Source of the DNA: Bimuria novae-zelandiae CBS 107.79
Lineage: Eukaryota; Ascomycota; Dothideomycetes; Pleosporales; Didymosphaeriaceae
Reading direction: 5' to 3'
DNA: 64,000 bases
Assembly (NCBI GenBank): GCA_010015655.1
Contig: ML976657.1
Coordinates: 794,264-858,263 of the forward strand
The notes beneath the pieces are model-generated. The model searched no databases. It saw nothing but the letters and a program-made list of their open reading frames with translations, and had not been told where the DNA came from. Each line of letters opens with the position of its first letter. The first letter of the stretch is position 1. Positions 20,533-32,299 of this stretch are shown in pieces. Both the position numbers and the translations under genes were made by a program.

Positions 20533-22519
20533 ACCGACACGTGTGAGCCTCCTCACATCCGCACACACATGATGGCCGAAGAGAAGGAAAAGTGGAAGAT
20601 TCCCAAACTTACAGCAGAGAATCATGATAGTTAGTTCCGCTGGAACAAAGTCAAGCTAAGAGGGAAAAGAGTCTTCTACGTGTGCGAGAGAAGCCTGGAG
20701 GAGCACTACCAAATTATTACTACTAAAGACCTGTTAGATGCTGTGAAAGGACTGGACATTATAAATAATAAGACTGTTAAGGCCCGTATTAATGTTAACA
20801 AGAGAGACAAGTACCTAGAGGACGAGGCAATCGTAATTAACCTTTTATTTAGATCCCTTAGCGATAATAACTAGGCCCTTATTAATAAGTATAATACTGC
20901 CTTCTAGTTCTAGGCTTACCTGCGAAAGAAGTACACCTAAGCTAACGCTATTACTACTAACATGTACATAACTAGGATCTAGATATTTACATTCGATTCT
21001 AAGAGCACGATTATTAGATTATAGAAAAAGCTAAAGGATTACTAGCGCAAGCTTGTCTTAGTAGACGCTAATACTAATAGAGCCTATAAAGACGCTATAC
21101 TACTACTTATTCTTATTAAATTACTCCTTCTAAGTTTTAGAACTACGATTAACACCCTAAATGCCTAGCTTAACCTTACTGTCGAACAAAAGCTTAAGTT
21201 CCTGGAAGAGAAGGAGGTCCGAGACTAGCAAGATACTAACAAACAAGCTCTTCCAGCATTCCGAAAAGCCCACAAGTACGTTCCGCCACACAAGCGAGGC
21301 AACAGGGACCTGTTATCCAACTCCGAACCTAGCGCTACGTCCGGCATCCAGTGCTACCTTTGCAACAAATCTCACTACATGCGAGACTATTTAAAGCTTA
21401 CGAAGGCTCGAAAGCTCCTAAGGGAATATAAAGCTAAGAAGAAGCGAAGGAAGAAGAAGCCGTCCCCTCTAAAGCTACCTAAGCCACCTATTAAGCCCAG
21501 GAAATCTAACAAAAAGACTAGCAATGCATATAGAGCTGAAGAAGAAGGTAGGTTAAAATTAGAGCTAGAGACATTAACTAATACCTTAGACTTAGAAGAC
21601 GAGGAAATCGAGACATGCCGTCTCTTAAAAGACATTATTAGTAAGGCCTCTCTATCTACCTAGGCCGGCGACACTAGCGCTTCCTCACACATATCTAACC
21701 AACCCTTATTATTTAGACGGATGATCAAGATTAAGCGAAGACTTGTTTAGGTTAAAGGGGGAGAGTTATATGCAGACTAGAAGGGAGAAGCTTAAGTAGT
21801 ATATAAAGATAAGTTATTAATATGGCTTTTAGATATACTGCTTGTACCTAACCTTAGAGTTAATCTATTATTAGGGAGACGAATTTGCGTAGTAGGCCTA
21901 AAGGGTTAATTTAACTTAAATACTCTATATTTTAAACTAGGAAAGAAGACAATTATTAAAGCAACTATAGACGATAGCCTCTATATGGTGTCACACATCG
22001 CCGATGGATACCGAGAGATGGCATTCCCAAGCACAGAATAGTATACACTAGCAGAATTTGACGAAATGGAACTCAAGACTGGCGAAAAAGAGAGATACTT
22101 ACTATATCACAGACGCTTCGCACACCTGGGGCCTGCAAAGATCGCGAAACTCCACGAAGTCATAACCCTCCAGAAGAAGATTTAAGTACTAGAAAAGATA
22201 GAACCCTGCAAAGTCTGCGCCTTAATAAAGATAAGGAATAGCATCCCTAAGCAGCTAAGAGAGTACAAGGCTACGAAGCTAGCTTTAATATAGTTTAATA
22301 TTATAGGACCCTTTTTAATATCTTTAAGAGGAAACTAATGGTTCCTCCCTATTATTAATAGCTACACGCGAAAGAACTGGGTTATCCTGTTAAAGTATAA
22401 AGGAGACGCATAAAAGGAACTTAAAGTCTAGAAGACCTTTATTAAATATTAAACTAATAAAAAAGTTAAAGCTGCTAGGACTAACAACGCACTAGAACTC
22501 TTATTGTTAGATTTAATAG

Positions 22520-22840
22520 TGTTCTGTCACTTTAAGATAATGCGATAATGAGAGTTAATAGATGTAATGATTAATTGTGGAAACCGTGGATGTGCGCAAG
22601 GTGTCTATCTAGCGATGTTTCACGCTTGCACTATATAGGATAGTGTAGGGGCAATAGTGCGCCAGCCTCCCTTCTTCATCCTATCGCACTCTGGGCGATA
22701 GTTTAGGTGAGGAGACAGTAGATGGGTCGCACTCATACTATAGGCAACAGTATAACTTACTGTGATTCACAGTAGGTTGTCTAATCTGACACTTATAATA
22801 AGTTAAGGAATAAAGAGTTATATAGGGAGTAGAACTACAG
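22520..22840. mobile_element. GC-richer insert inside copia integrase
   Basis: The integrase frame runs to about 22520 (NNALELLLLD) and resumes near 22838 with VELQPTTIT, then LAKRN. The intervening roughly 310 bp read as no protein and are much less AT-rich than the flanks. They include GC-rich parts such as GTAGGGGCAATAGTGCGCC. A candidate start is TGTTCTGTCAC at 22519, with ATAG on both sides as a possible short target duplication. It could be a solo LTR or a MITE; no TIR is clear. Confidence 0.45.
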
Positions 22841-25436
22841 CCTACTACAATTACGTTATTATATTAAAATAGACTAGCTAAGCGAAATATCTAAACTATA
22901 GAAGCTAACATAAGAGCAATGCTTAAGGACGCTAGTCTACTAATTAAGTTCTAGAACAAAGCTATAGAGGCAGATACATATATGCAAAACCGCACTAATA
23001 TAGGACCTATAATTAATAGAAAGCAAGTCAGCCCTAAAGAGGCTTTTACAGGAAAGACGCTATCTATTAACTACATCCGTGTATAGGGGAGCAAGTGCTA
23101 CTCCTACATCCACCCTAAGATAATTCTAGTAGATTAACGACACGACAAGCTTGTAGACCGTAGCAGAGTTAGAGTATTTATAGGCTATTCTAAGATAATA
23201 AATAAGTAGTTTAAGTTCTATTCGCCAGAACTGGGATACACCTCAAGATTAAGCCACATATTAGTGGACAAACACACGCCTAGAGGGAGGGTCGAACTAC
23301 AATTGCGAAACATCCTAGCTAGATCACAGGGAACGCAAAATACTATACCAGACCGAAAACTAAGAGGAAGACCAAGGAAAGATCCTACTTCTACTAAATT
23401 AACTACTGCTTAACTAACTCCCGCTCAACCAGCTCCTGCAGAACTGACAGAACAAGCCGCTATGGAATAAATAGAACTACCAACTGCAGACGAGATGGAA
23501 CCACCGACTACGGAGCAAATGGAACTATCGCCTGCAGAACAAGTAGAACCAACTCCCGAGCTAATTAAGCGTAAAAGAGGAAGACTAAGGAAGCTAAACG
23601 CTGCTCTTCCTACAGCTCTGCCTTAAGATAAGCGAGTACCTGACCTAGTAAACAAAGAGCCTAGAAAACCTGTAGAAGTCTTGCCAGAAGCTCTACGATA
23701 CTTCATAAGAGGGTCTAAACGCAAGAGGTCTAGCGAAGACACTATAGAAGATAAAAGATTCTAGAAAATTATTAAAGCTACGCTAGCACGAGTCGACTTT
23801 ACGGACGAGTAAGCACAGACTTTCGAGAAAGCCTTTTTAGTAACTAAAATTGCAGGAATTTGGATTCCCTAGACATAATAATAAGCTATCCACGACCTAA
23901 AGTACGGAAATTAATGGAAAGCAGCAGTGCTAGAGGAGATAATCTTACTAATAGAAAATAGAACCTGGGAAGAAGTCTTACCAGCAAAAAACGCAAATAT
24001 AGTTAACTTAAAGTAGGTTTTTATAATTAAGACTAAGCTAGACGGGATAGTTGAATAATTTAAGGCACGCCTTGTGGCAAGGGGTTTTACGCAAGTATAG
24101 GGTATTAACTATAATAAGACCTTTGCGCTAACTATCTATATATATATTTTGCGTTTATTCCTGGCTACTATTGTAGTAGAAGACTTGGAATGTTTTTATT
24201 ATAATATTAAGAATGCGTTTACTAAGTCTTATCTTAAGGAATAGATCCTCCTTAAGCCACCAGAAGGAGTTTATGTTAAGAAAGGATATATCCTAAAAGT
24301 CCTTTAAAGCCTATACGGACTAAAGCAAGCTACTCGAGACTAGAACTTATTAATAAAGAAAGAGCTTCTTGCATAAGGATTTGTATAAAGCCTTATAGAC
24401 CCTTATATGTTTGTCTATGAGGAGAGAAAGATTCGAATCCTAGTCTACGTTAACGACGTCCTTACAGCGGCAAAGGAGTAATTTTAGACTAAGTAGTTCT
24501 AAAAGAAGCTTTCTGGACGATTTAACGCTAAGAACCTAAGGAAGGTAGATAAAGTCCTTAGAGTACAAGTTATAAGAGATAAAAAGCACTATATAATCTT
24601 CCTTAACTAAGAGTAATACCTACGCGCAGTACTTAATAAGTTTAGAATATTAAGTAAAAAGTATAAAGATAGGAAGATCCTATCTACTAATTATACCTTA
24701 TTTAGGCTAACTACTAATAACGACACTCGAATTAACATAACTAAGTACTAGTAGGGAATTAGAAGCTTAATGTTTACTATAGTTCTTATACGTCTAGATA
24801 TTGCATTCACCCTTGGAAAACTGAGCTAATACATAAGCGATCCAGCAGAACACTATAGCCATGTATTAAAGAACCTATTACGGTACCTTAGGTTAATAGT
24901 TATAATAAAACTACGCTACGGACTAGGGGGAGCATACTTATAATTTGTCGTCTACTTAGATACTAACTAGGCAAGCGATACTGTGGACCGAAAGAGCGTC
25001 TTAGAAAGCACTGTAATGTTCTATAGAGGTCTAATATTATAGTCTAGTAAGAAGCAACAATTAGTTGCAACGTTAAGTTACAAATCTAAGTATATCGCGC
25101 TTTTAATATGCTATAAGCAAGGCCAGTAAATTGCTTAAGTATTTAGAGACCTTAGATTCCTAAAGTATATTAGAAAAGACACTAATAAGATTTAGATGTT
25201 AGGCGATAATTAGGGCGCTATTACACTTATAAAGAACCCTTACCTTTACGAAAGATTAAAGCACATCAACGTCTGTTATTACTTTATTAAGGACCTGGCA
25301 GAATAAGGCAGACTTAATATAGCTTACGTGCTAACTATAGACATAGTTACTAATAAAATAACAAAGCCTTTGCAGCGAGTGGCATTTAAGAGATTTAAGA
25401 ACTAACTAGGAGTTATCTATAGACTAGACCTGTCCT

Positions 25437-25445
25437 AAGGGGGAG
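25437..25445 (+). other. Polypurine tract
   Basis: AAGGGGGAG directly abuts the 3' LTR, the standard plus-strand primer site. Confidence 0.75.
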
Positions 25446-25664
25446 TGTTGAGAATATATAGGTTTAGTCTAGATTAGTAGAAGGTAGGCCTGTGGTACTT
25501 GCTGCATATAAAGGTAGCCCTACTATAACGTCCTCGTCACGGTTGATACGGGACTTAAGACAATACACGATAGTTAAGACAATATGTTACAGCCATCCCG
25601 CCTTGTCCCTCTCCCACTCGGTTATCCATGGTAGTCATACTACTAAAGGGACCTTGTTCTAATA
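25446..25664 (+). repeat. Copia 3' LTR
   Basis: 219 bp, same ends as the 5' LTR. The differences between the two are mostly C/T or G/A transitions, so their divergence cannot be used directly as a clock. Confidence 0.9.
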
Positions 25665-25867
25665 AAAATTGCTATACTCTACCATTTTCATCTCGTGCTA
25701 ATATTCATACAGGAGCCCGACACCGTGATGTACGAAAACTTAAACAAACAGATCTGCTTGCTGCAACTTCCAAAACCTAAGGAAATGCTGAAACGCCTGT
25801 CCCACCTGTACGCATCGTCAAATCGTCAAACCATTACATCCCTTGCCGCAATGGTATAAATAGTAAC

Positions 25868-26445
25868 TTAAGCACCCTGCCTCGCTTTCTCCGCGCAGAT
25901 GAGGGCGATGATGCGCGACAGCTCAGCGCTCTGGGCAAACTGTTCCTGCTTCGTCTGCTCGTCGACGTCTTCGCTTGCGGCGATGTCGTTGCTGACCTTG
26001 AGCATCCTGTTCTGCAGGGTCAGGAGCTTAGAGAGCGTGTTGTCGAGGAAGGGCGCGGAGAAGGTGATGTTGGTGGGCGACGAGCCGTTGTTAGGTATGC
26101 GGATGTCGAGCTTGCGCGGCGCCTTCTTCTGCTTGGGTGCCTGGACGGCAGGAGATTGTTGTGGCTGTTGTTGAGGCCTTTAATCTGTTAGCTTGAAATT
26201 TTGGTGTTTATGATGTGCTCATACTTCTCGCGTTCGACAAAGGTCATGTTCTCTGCCATTTCAGCTACGCGGTTCGCAATTCGCGACGCCATGATTGTGT
26301 ATGGTGAAGCGTGTTGCTGAGCACCGTTTACAGCGCCGTTGGTGGCGTTTTGTGACTTCTTCGCAGCTGCGTTGGCGGGTTTCCGCGAGGTGGTGGTCTT
26401 GTTGGTTGTGCGTTTGACGGGTGCAGAGGCGACTGAGGCAGGCAT
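25868..26445 (-). CDS. Unrecognised protein, 176 aa, Lys/Ala-rich N-terminus
   Basis: Exons 26445-26225 and 26177-25868, with a 47-bp intron carrying a GCTAAC branch site, give 176 aa. The N-terminal 50 residues are Lys, Thr, Ala and Asn rich and probably disordered. Next come a helix (YTIMASRIANRVAEMAENMT), a PQQQPQQ linker, and a C-terminal block with KKAPRKLDIRIP, NITFSAPFLDNTL and a final long helix (KVSNDIAASEDVDEQTKQEQ). I do not recognise the family. The clean splice and ordered C-terminal helix support a real gene. It sits between the copia element and a Fot1-like element and is not RIP-mutated. Confidence 0.7.
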
Positions 26446-26821
26446 GGTGAAGGGTTGACTATAAGTGTATTTACGGCCTGGGATGTTTACATTAGCATAT
26501 ATTCCAAACTTGAAAGTATCTCGCAGATCTAGAAACTTTCAGGGGAGGCGCGTGCTTCTCGTGGAAAGTGTGGCTGCGACGCGTAGGGGCTCTCGCACAA
26601 TTACAGTTCACCAGTGGTGTGGTACTATAGACCGTGGTTTCACTCTTCAACTAATTTGTGATATGCAGAAAGCGATGTAGGATGAGCTATAGAGAAACAG
26701 CGTGAATCGAAGAGGACTCCCTTTACTGGTGCGCGCTGAAAGTTGGTTCCGGTGCGCCACAACGACGTCATCCGAACCGCTCCAAGGTTCAAGGCCCGCA
26801 CGGATCGGCAGACCCTGAATA
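26446..26821. other. Promoter region of the 176-aa gene and transposon flank
   Basis: No supported gene. The stretch ends at the TA target (26820-26821) of the next transposon. Confidence 0.4.
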
Positions 26822-28611
26822 AGCTAGCCGATACGTAAGCTGGCCACCCGGGTAAGCTGGCCACCCCACCAAAACACGACACCTGCACAAAACACACGAT
26901 TTCTCAACAACGCTTCTTATGATTGCCATTAACTACACATAGATTTAAGCGCTGCAGCTACTGTAGCTCTAGCAGCTACTTTTAAGGTGCTTAATACAGT
27001 AAATCTACGTAGTTAAACTACTAAAGCCTCGGCTGCGCGCATAGCCTCCTTAATACTCTCTACCTCTGCAAAGCGTTAATTTAGGTCTACTCGAACGCGC
27101 TTACGCTGACGCTAAGAGGTAGATATCTCTAGCTGCTGCTCAAGTCGTCTTTTCTCTGCTTCTAGGCCTGCAGCTCTAGCATTTGCAGCTGCTAGAGCCT
27201 TACCTGCTTTCTGTAGGAGTAGCCGGGTCGTACGACCTGGATTCTCGACGCTCTGGACGCTGCGCTGCGCTATATAGAGATCGTGAGGGCCCTGGGGAGT
27301 AGAGAGGAAGCTCTGGAGCTGCTGCTGAGGCTGCTGCTGACGTGTAGGCGTAGTAGGCCTCTGAGAGACCTGCGACGAGCTGAGCACGTGATTGATGTTG
27401 AATGGGCAGATACCAGATGCCTGCCAGCCAGCTCGAATTACACGCTCTGTAAAGCCTTCCTCCCTAGCTTGATGATAGCAGGTGATAAAGCGCTCCTTCT
27501 TGACAGGCGCAGCGTCGTCGAGTGATGCGAGCTCCTGGATCTGACGCCTGTAGCTAGACTTGATCACAGAGAAAGGAGCGAGATCGAGAGGCTGTAGGAC
27601 GTGTGAAGTGTGCGCAGGTAGATATAGGAGCTGTATACGATGCAGCTTGCAGAGCCACAGGAAGTCTATATCAATATGGCTGCCGTGACCGTCGAGGATG
27701 AGGAGCCTGTGCTGGCCATCAGATACAGCCGTCTCAGGTATGAATATGCGCTGTAGCCACTCAACACCTATCGCTTTTGACGTCCATCCGTTCTCAGAGG
27801 TAGTGTAGATCCAGTCAGGTACGTGGGACGAGGAGAACCATGTTGTCTGTAGGCTCTGGCCCTTGAAGATAACCGCACAGCGTAGCTTCCGCCCTGTCGC
27901 CGATACACACTCGATTATAGAGACCCACTGGCGATTCTCTGGAGAGCGAACATAAGCCTTCTTCTTCTAACTACTAGAGAGTACTCTGGTGTTGGTACAT
28001 ACCCCTAGGGCAATGCCAGTCTCATCCATATTGTATTTGTTCTCCACCCGTATGTTGAGCCGCCGTCGAGTCTGTTCGTAGAGCTCTAGGAACGCGCGTA
28101 GCTGCTCTGGTGTCGCTGCATCAGCTCTCTGAGCCTCTAGCTTTCTGCCGACTACAGAGGCAACGCGTGGCTGGCGCCGGAGGAAGTGTGAGAGCCAGAG
28201 CTTGCCAATAGGCTGGTTGTCGCCATTCATACGTAGAATTCGATTGGCCATTTCTCGAGCGCGAGCGTGTAAGGGAGGGCAGGCGCGTGCGTCTTCTTCA
28301 AGGATCCATTCTACTAGGAAGTCCTCCTATAGAGGAGTCAGACGCTGCTGGTGTTAGTGACTAACGCGTTAGTTTTGTACGCCATTAATGCGCGTCGATA
28401 GGGTCGATCGAGGAACACCATACGCGGTAGCCGCAGCGCGATGACTAGAATAAATGCCTATATTAAAATCTCTAATAGCTGATTGTATAGCATGCTCACG
28501 GGCGTCCATATTGATAAGCGTTGTGGAGAGATGTGGCGTGTTTTGTGCAGGTGTCGCGTTTTGGTGGGGTGGCCAGCTTACCCGGGTGGCCAGCTTACGT
28601 ATCGGCTAGCT
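26822..28611 (-). mobile_element. Fot1/pogo-like DNA transposon, 1790 bp, nearly intact ends
   Basis: Inverted repeats of about 75 bp start AGCTAGCCGATACGTAAGC at both ends and differ at only one or two positions. Each TIR contains a direct repeat of GTAAGCTGGCCACCC. TA flanks both ends (26820-26821 and 28612-28613). One transposase relic runs on the minus strand. Composition is close to normal, unlike the other elements, so this copy is either young or lightly RIPed. It lies between two housekeeping-like genes, its right end 100 bp before an acyltransferase ATG. Confidence 0.9.
26929..28509 (-). pseudogene. Fot1/pogo-like transposase with several C-to-T nonsense changes
   Basis: The frame starts at 28509 (MDAREHAIQSAIRDFNIG, an HTH of the psq/CENP-B kind with YGVPRSTLSTRING). 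It continues through a second DNA-binding part (LSHFLRRQPRVAS) into the DDE region: NMDETGIALG near 28040-28011, then LLILDGHGSHIDIDFLWLC near 27705-27649 and LLYLPAHTSHVLQPLDLAPF near 27630-27571. These are the motifs of DDE_1 superfamily endonucleases. In-frame stops interrupt the HTH end (three near 28374-28326), the catalytic core (one at 27968-27970) and the tail (27112 and one more downstream). The core and tail stops are TAG or TAA at places where CAG or CAA is plausible. The frame without them would end at 26929. Confidence 0.85.
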
Positions 28612-28710
28612 TACGTCAACCGCCGGGAGGCTAAGACATGTCCACTACCGCTCGATCTTGCATACACCGCGCAGCCATGAGCTTGGGCATCGAATACTCT
28701 CACCATCAAG

Positions 28711-30915
28711 ATGAATTCACCGGCGATGCGAAAGAAGAAGGATGACTTTGGGGCAGGTTTAAAGTTGTCTAAACAGAACATTTCACCGGAAGATCATCCA
28801 GCAGGCCCTCCCAAGTATGGCGAATTGTCGCAGGCCGAGCGCGCCTTTACGATGGCGTCAACATTTCTCTCCGGTGTGCTTGCGTGAGTAATTTGTGCTC
28901 AAAACAAATGAAGTTGTCTGACCCCCCACAGTATTAGCGCATCGCAGGTGATGGGCGCACCACTCAAGCTAATCGATCCGGTCTTTTATGAGGGCTACAT
29001 GGCGTACACGAAAGAATGCTTCGCCATCCTCATTACATGCTTGACGCAGTGGTGGGCACCGACCGTGGTGAGGGTCAGCGGAGATTCAAGCATGATTGGC
29101 CAGTTGATAAAGACTAAGGATGGAGATCTCAAGTGCAACTTTTCGGAGCGACTGGTGCTCATGGCGAATCACCAGCTGTACACGGATTGGCTTTATCTAT
29201 GGTGGATTGCTTACACAAATGGTCTGCATGGCTTCGTCTACATCATCCTGAAGGAGTCCCTGAAGAACATCCCAATCATTGGATGGTCCGCGCAAATGTA
29301 CAACTTCATCTTTCTCGCCCGAAACTGGGAGGAAGATCAACGGCGCTTTAAGAAATCACTTTCGAAGCTCAACAATCCAAAGGATCCTATGTGGCTTATA
29401 ATCTTCCCCGAAGGAACCAATCTATCGGCGACGACGCGCGAAAGGAGCAAGAAATGGGCTGACAAGAACGGGCTCGAGGATATGAAGCATCAACTTCTTC
29501 CGCGCAGCACGGGCCTACGGTTTTGCTTGAACGAACTCAAAGACAGCACCGAGTGGCTATACGATTGCACGATCGCGTATGAAGGCGTGCCAGAAGGTCA
29601 GTTTGGACAAGACATTTTTACGCTACGGTCGTCGTTCTTTGAAGGGCGCCCCCCCAAGTCGGTGAATATGCATTGGCGACGTTTCCACATCAGTACGATA
29701 CCGATCCACAACACGAAGGCGTTCGAAGTATGGCTACGCAACCGCTGGCGAGAGAAGGACTATATGCTAGAGTACTTTAGCAAGCATACTCGGTTTCCAG
29801 CGGAAGAGTTTTGGAAAGAACATCTCGACATAGGGGATCGCAGCTCGCAGAACCAAAGCATACGCACCAGGCCCCGCCCGGCAGTTCAGATAGAAACACA
29901 GGTCAAGTCGGCCCACTGGAACGACTTTGTCAAGATCTTCGCACCTATCACTGGTGTTATGACAGCCATGTCTGTAGCGTATTGGACCTCGCCGGCGGAT
30001 CTTATCCCGGGTGGCAGTCAATATTTCGAGCAGCTTATGAAGTCACTTCTGAGTGGAGGCGAACTTAAAGGTATACCAGGCCCCGAAGAACTTGAGAAGA
30101 TGATAGAGGGAGCAGCGAAGATGGGTGCAAACCAAGCAGCCACTTCTGAGAACATGGGTCGCGTACAGCACTTGACACAAGAAAACCTTGCAAAGCTAGT
30201 GAAAGAGACGGCAATCAAGGAAGGGGTCGTCATGCCCGGCGGCATGCGACGGGCGAGTACCGCACTGCCTCAGCCACCCACAAAGACTTTGGCAACGTCT
30301 AGGGCGCCCAGAGCGAAGAGTGCAGTGGTACCCAGTCCCGCCAGAAAGCCTGCTGCTGCGACTGCAAGAGCGCCAGTAGCAGCAAAGCAAGCAACCTTAG
30401 CGACAAAAACGAAACAGTCTACGAAGCCACAGGACATGCGAGAAGTCACGCTTGCTAACGGTGTCACCATCAAAGTTCCCAAACCCGACGTGCAGGATGT
30501 GCAGAAGGCGAAAGACACCGGAACCATCAGGACCGCGAATGGCCTCACCATCAAAGTTGGCAAGAAAGAGATCGAATCAGCGGAAGCAAAGAAAGGCACT
30601 ACGATAATGACCGCATCGGGCATACCTATCAAAATAACGCCAAGTGGTGCTCTCGATGTTGGTGAAAAGTCACAAACGGCCAACGCCACATCTGAACCTG
30701 CCAAACCAAAATATGTGTTCAAACCGAACACGGATCTGCCGAAAAACACTTCCACGTCGAAAGCCAGTGGCGCTGCAGCACCCAAGAAGCCTACCGTCGC
30801 GAATGGTGCTGTTAAAAAGCCCGGTGCTCCTCCAGCAAAGAAGCCAGTAGCTAAGTCATCAAGCACGCTAGCGAAAGGGCCAGCATCTAAGCCAATCAAG
30901 AAGCCGACTACGTGA
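28711..30915 (+). CDS. Lysophosphatidic acid-type acyltransferase (LCLAT1/Cst26-like) with long Ala/Lys/Pro tail
   Basis: Exons 28711-28883 and 28932-30915 with a 48-bp intron give 718 aa. The acyltransferase part (about 40-400) has NHQLYTDW near residue 134 (HX4D active site) and IIFPEGTN near 215 (substrate-binding EGT). It also carries the hydrophobic N-terminal and C-terminal segments of eukaryotic PlsC-family enzymes that acylate lysophospholipids in the ER membrane. The C-terminal 300 residues are unusual. A helical stretch is followed by an Ala/Lys/Pro/Ser-rich basic tail. It contains three copies of a unit of about 27 residues ending (T/L)A(N/S)G(V/L/I)(T/P)IK(V/I), near residues 564, 591 and 617. 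A transposon ends 100 bp upstream of the ATG. Confidence 0.88.
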
Positions 30916-31163
30916 GGTGGTGGTCGAACAAAATATGTCGTTTTTTGTCATCTTGACATGGCCGTGGAGTTGTATTGCAAACTGTCGTCCGCGTTGCAGA
31001 CCGAAAAACTTATGGCTGTACGTCCAACGCTTTCTTTTGCCTGCGTCACCAGGGCAATAACTTGAGGCGAGAACAATGCGATCGCCGTCAGACTTCATGA
31101 TTACTTTAAGCCCGTTCCAGCAAGCTATAGTGCCGGCTACATTCTAGCATCCCGATCCTCGCA

Positions 31164-31781
31164 ATGCGCATCCCTAAGGCCTGCATCTTGGCGATACTAT
31201 CACCACTGAATGAAGCACTGTTATTGAATCCAACCTGGATCATGACAAGTCGACAAAACGTGACTGGAGCGCTCCAGCTCTCTAACCCCATACTAGACCA
31301 ACCTGCGGCCCTACCCGATAACCAGCCCATATACTTCACGCCCAGCCGTCCACCTCTGGGCAACGGCTCCTTTCATATCCCCGGCGACATTTGGCCTTCC
31401 CTCCCTTACCCCGGCTTCTGGACGTGTCCCCGCAACACCGCACTTCCTCCTAATACCGATGACTGCCTCCAGGTCATTACCAACACATACGAGATATTTG
31501 GGAACACAACCGTCGACGTTCCCGCAGACCGCTGTATACAAGCGTCGTATCGCTCCTGTCTCATGTACACGTGCTCCTCGTCATGCGGAGAGTTCAAATG
31601 GAACATGCTCGAGTGGCACATGCTCGCTATGCATCTGCAGAACAGCTGTATCTGGGGAAGAGGCGGTGGAGGATATCTGCAGAGACTGCCTGGGGGAAAG
31701 GATGGTAGATCTGTGTATCGCACGGGCTTGACGCATGTCAACGGCGCGGATAGGATTTTGACGCCTGCGATTGTGTGTTGA
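31164..31781 (+). CDS. Cys-containing hypothetical protein, 205 aa
   Basis: Single open frame. The first 25 residues (MRIPKACILAILSPLNEALL) are moderately hydrophobic and could be a weak signal peptide. Nine Cys follow, with a dense block DRCIQASYRSCLMYTCSSSC near residues 122-141 and a final Cys at the C-terminus. Several N-glycosylation sequons (NVT, NGS, NTT) support passage through the secretory pathway. There is no recognised domain. It could be a secreted effector-like protein; the alternative is a chance open frame, less likely given the length and Cys pattern. Confidence 0.55.
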   Translation: MRIPKACILAILSPLNEALLLNPTWIMTSRQNVTGALQLSNPILDQPAALPDNQPIYFTPSRPPLGNGSFHIPGDIWPSLPYPGFWTCPRNTALPPNTDDCLQVITNTYEIFGNTTVDVPADRCIQASYRSCLMYTCSSSCGEFKWNMLEWHMLAMHLQNSCIWGRGGGGYLQRLPGGKDGRSVYRTGLTHVNGADRILTPAIVC

Positions 31782-32299
31782 TATTCTTTCTCTCTCCGCT
31801 CGTGGATGTATATATATCAATGTATTTTCTCGGTCTTTGCGGGCGCTTGCTACTACATAGATAGTTTAATGTATTCAATACCGCTATGTTCATCAGAAGA
31901 GTGTCTATGGGCAATGGGAAGCAACGGTCGTGGATCCAGCGTAAGGGCCACTAATGACGCCTCACGCTCCTGATCGCCCGCCCGCACCCTGGTTCTTGGT
32001 CCGCACTACCGGTGCCACAAAACGTCATAAGCGAGACTGCGCATCTCGCCACCTTCCCTTGCCTCCGAAGCAGGCTCGCATCAAGGTACTTCGTAATGTG
32101 GCGCGATAGCATTCCATCATCGCGTTTTGACGCCACCGAGCTCACCGTGTACCTAGCTTTCTAATCCCATACTCTGCCTTCACCAAGCGTAATTTGCCGA
32201 TATACATTTCACCACAGAAGCATCTACATATACACTTCCGAGGTTCACACCTCGACGATTCGATTGTGATTGCACAGAAGAAGGAAATTGAAGTCTAGG
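31782..32299. other. Intergenic
   Basis: About 520 bases, no gene supported; it includes the leader of the next gene. Nothing repeated or structured was noticed. Confidence 0.4.

Larger units (their letters stand above)
19974..25664 (+). mobile_element. Ty1/copia LTR retrotransposon, full length, RIP-inactivated
   Basis: The element is 5691 bp with 219-bp LTRs (19974-20192 and 25446-25664) and AAAAT duplicated outside each end (19969-19973 and 25665-25669). The internal order on the plus strand is typical of copia. A gag region lies at about 20570-21660, with CYLCNKSHYMRDY resembling a zinc knuckle whose last Cys became Tyr. Pre-integrase follows (YHRRFAHLGPAKIAKL near 22100-22150). Integrase comes next, then reverse transcriptase (LVARGFTQV near 24070; YVNDVLTAA near 24447, Asp changed to Asn). 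RNase H is last (SSKKQQLVAT near 25033). Dozens of TAA/TAG stops and G-to-A replacements are RIP-like. A polypurine tract AAGGGGGAG precedes the right LTR. A separate 0.3-kb insert breaks the integrase. Confidence 0.92.

Noticed and set aside
30270..30899. 209-codon hydrophobic minus-strand frame
   Set aside because: Antisense to the Ala/Lys-rich acyltransferase tail; its hydrophobicity follows from the complementary codons.
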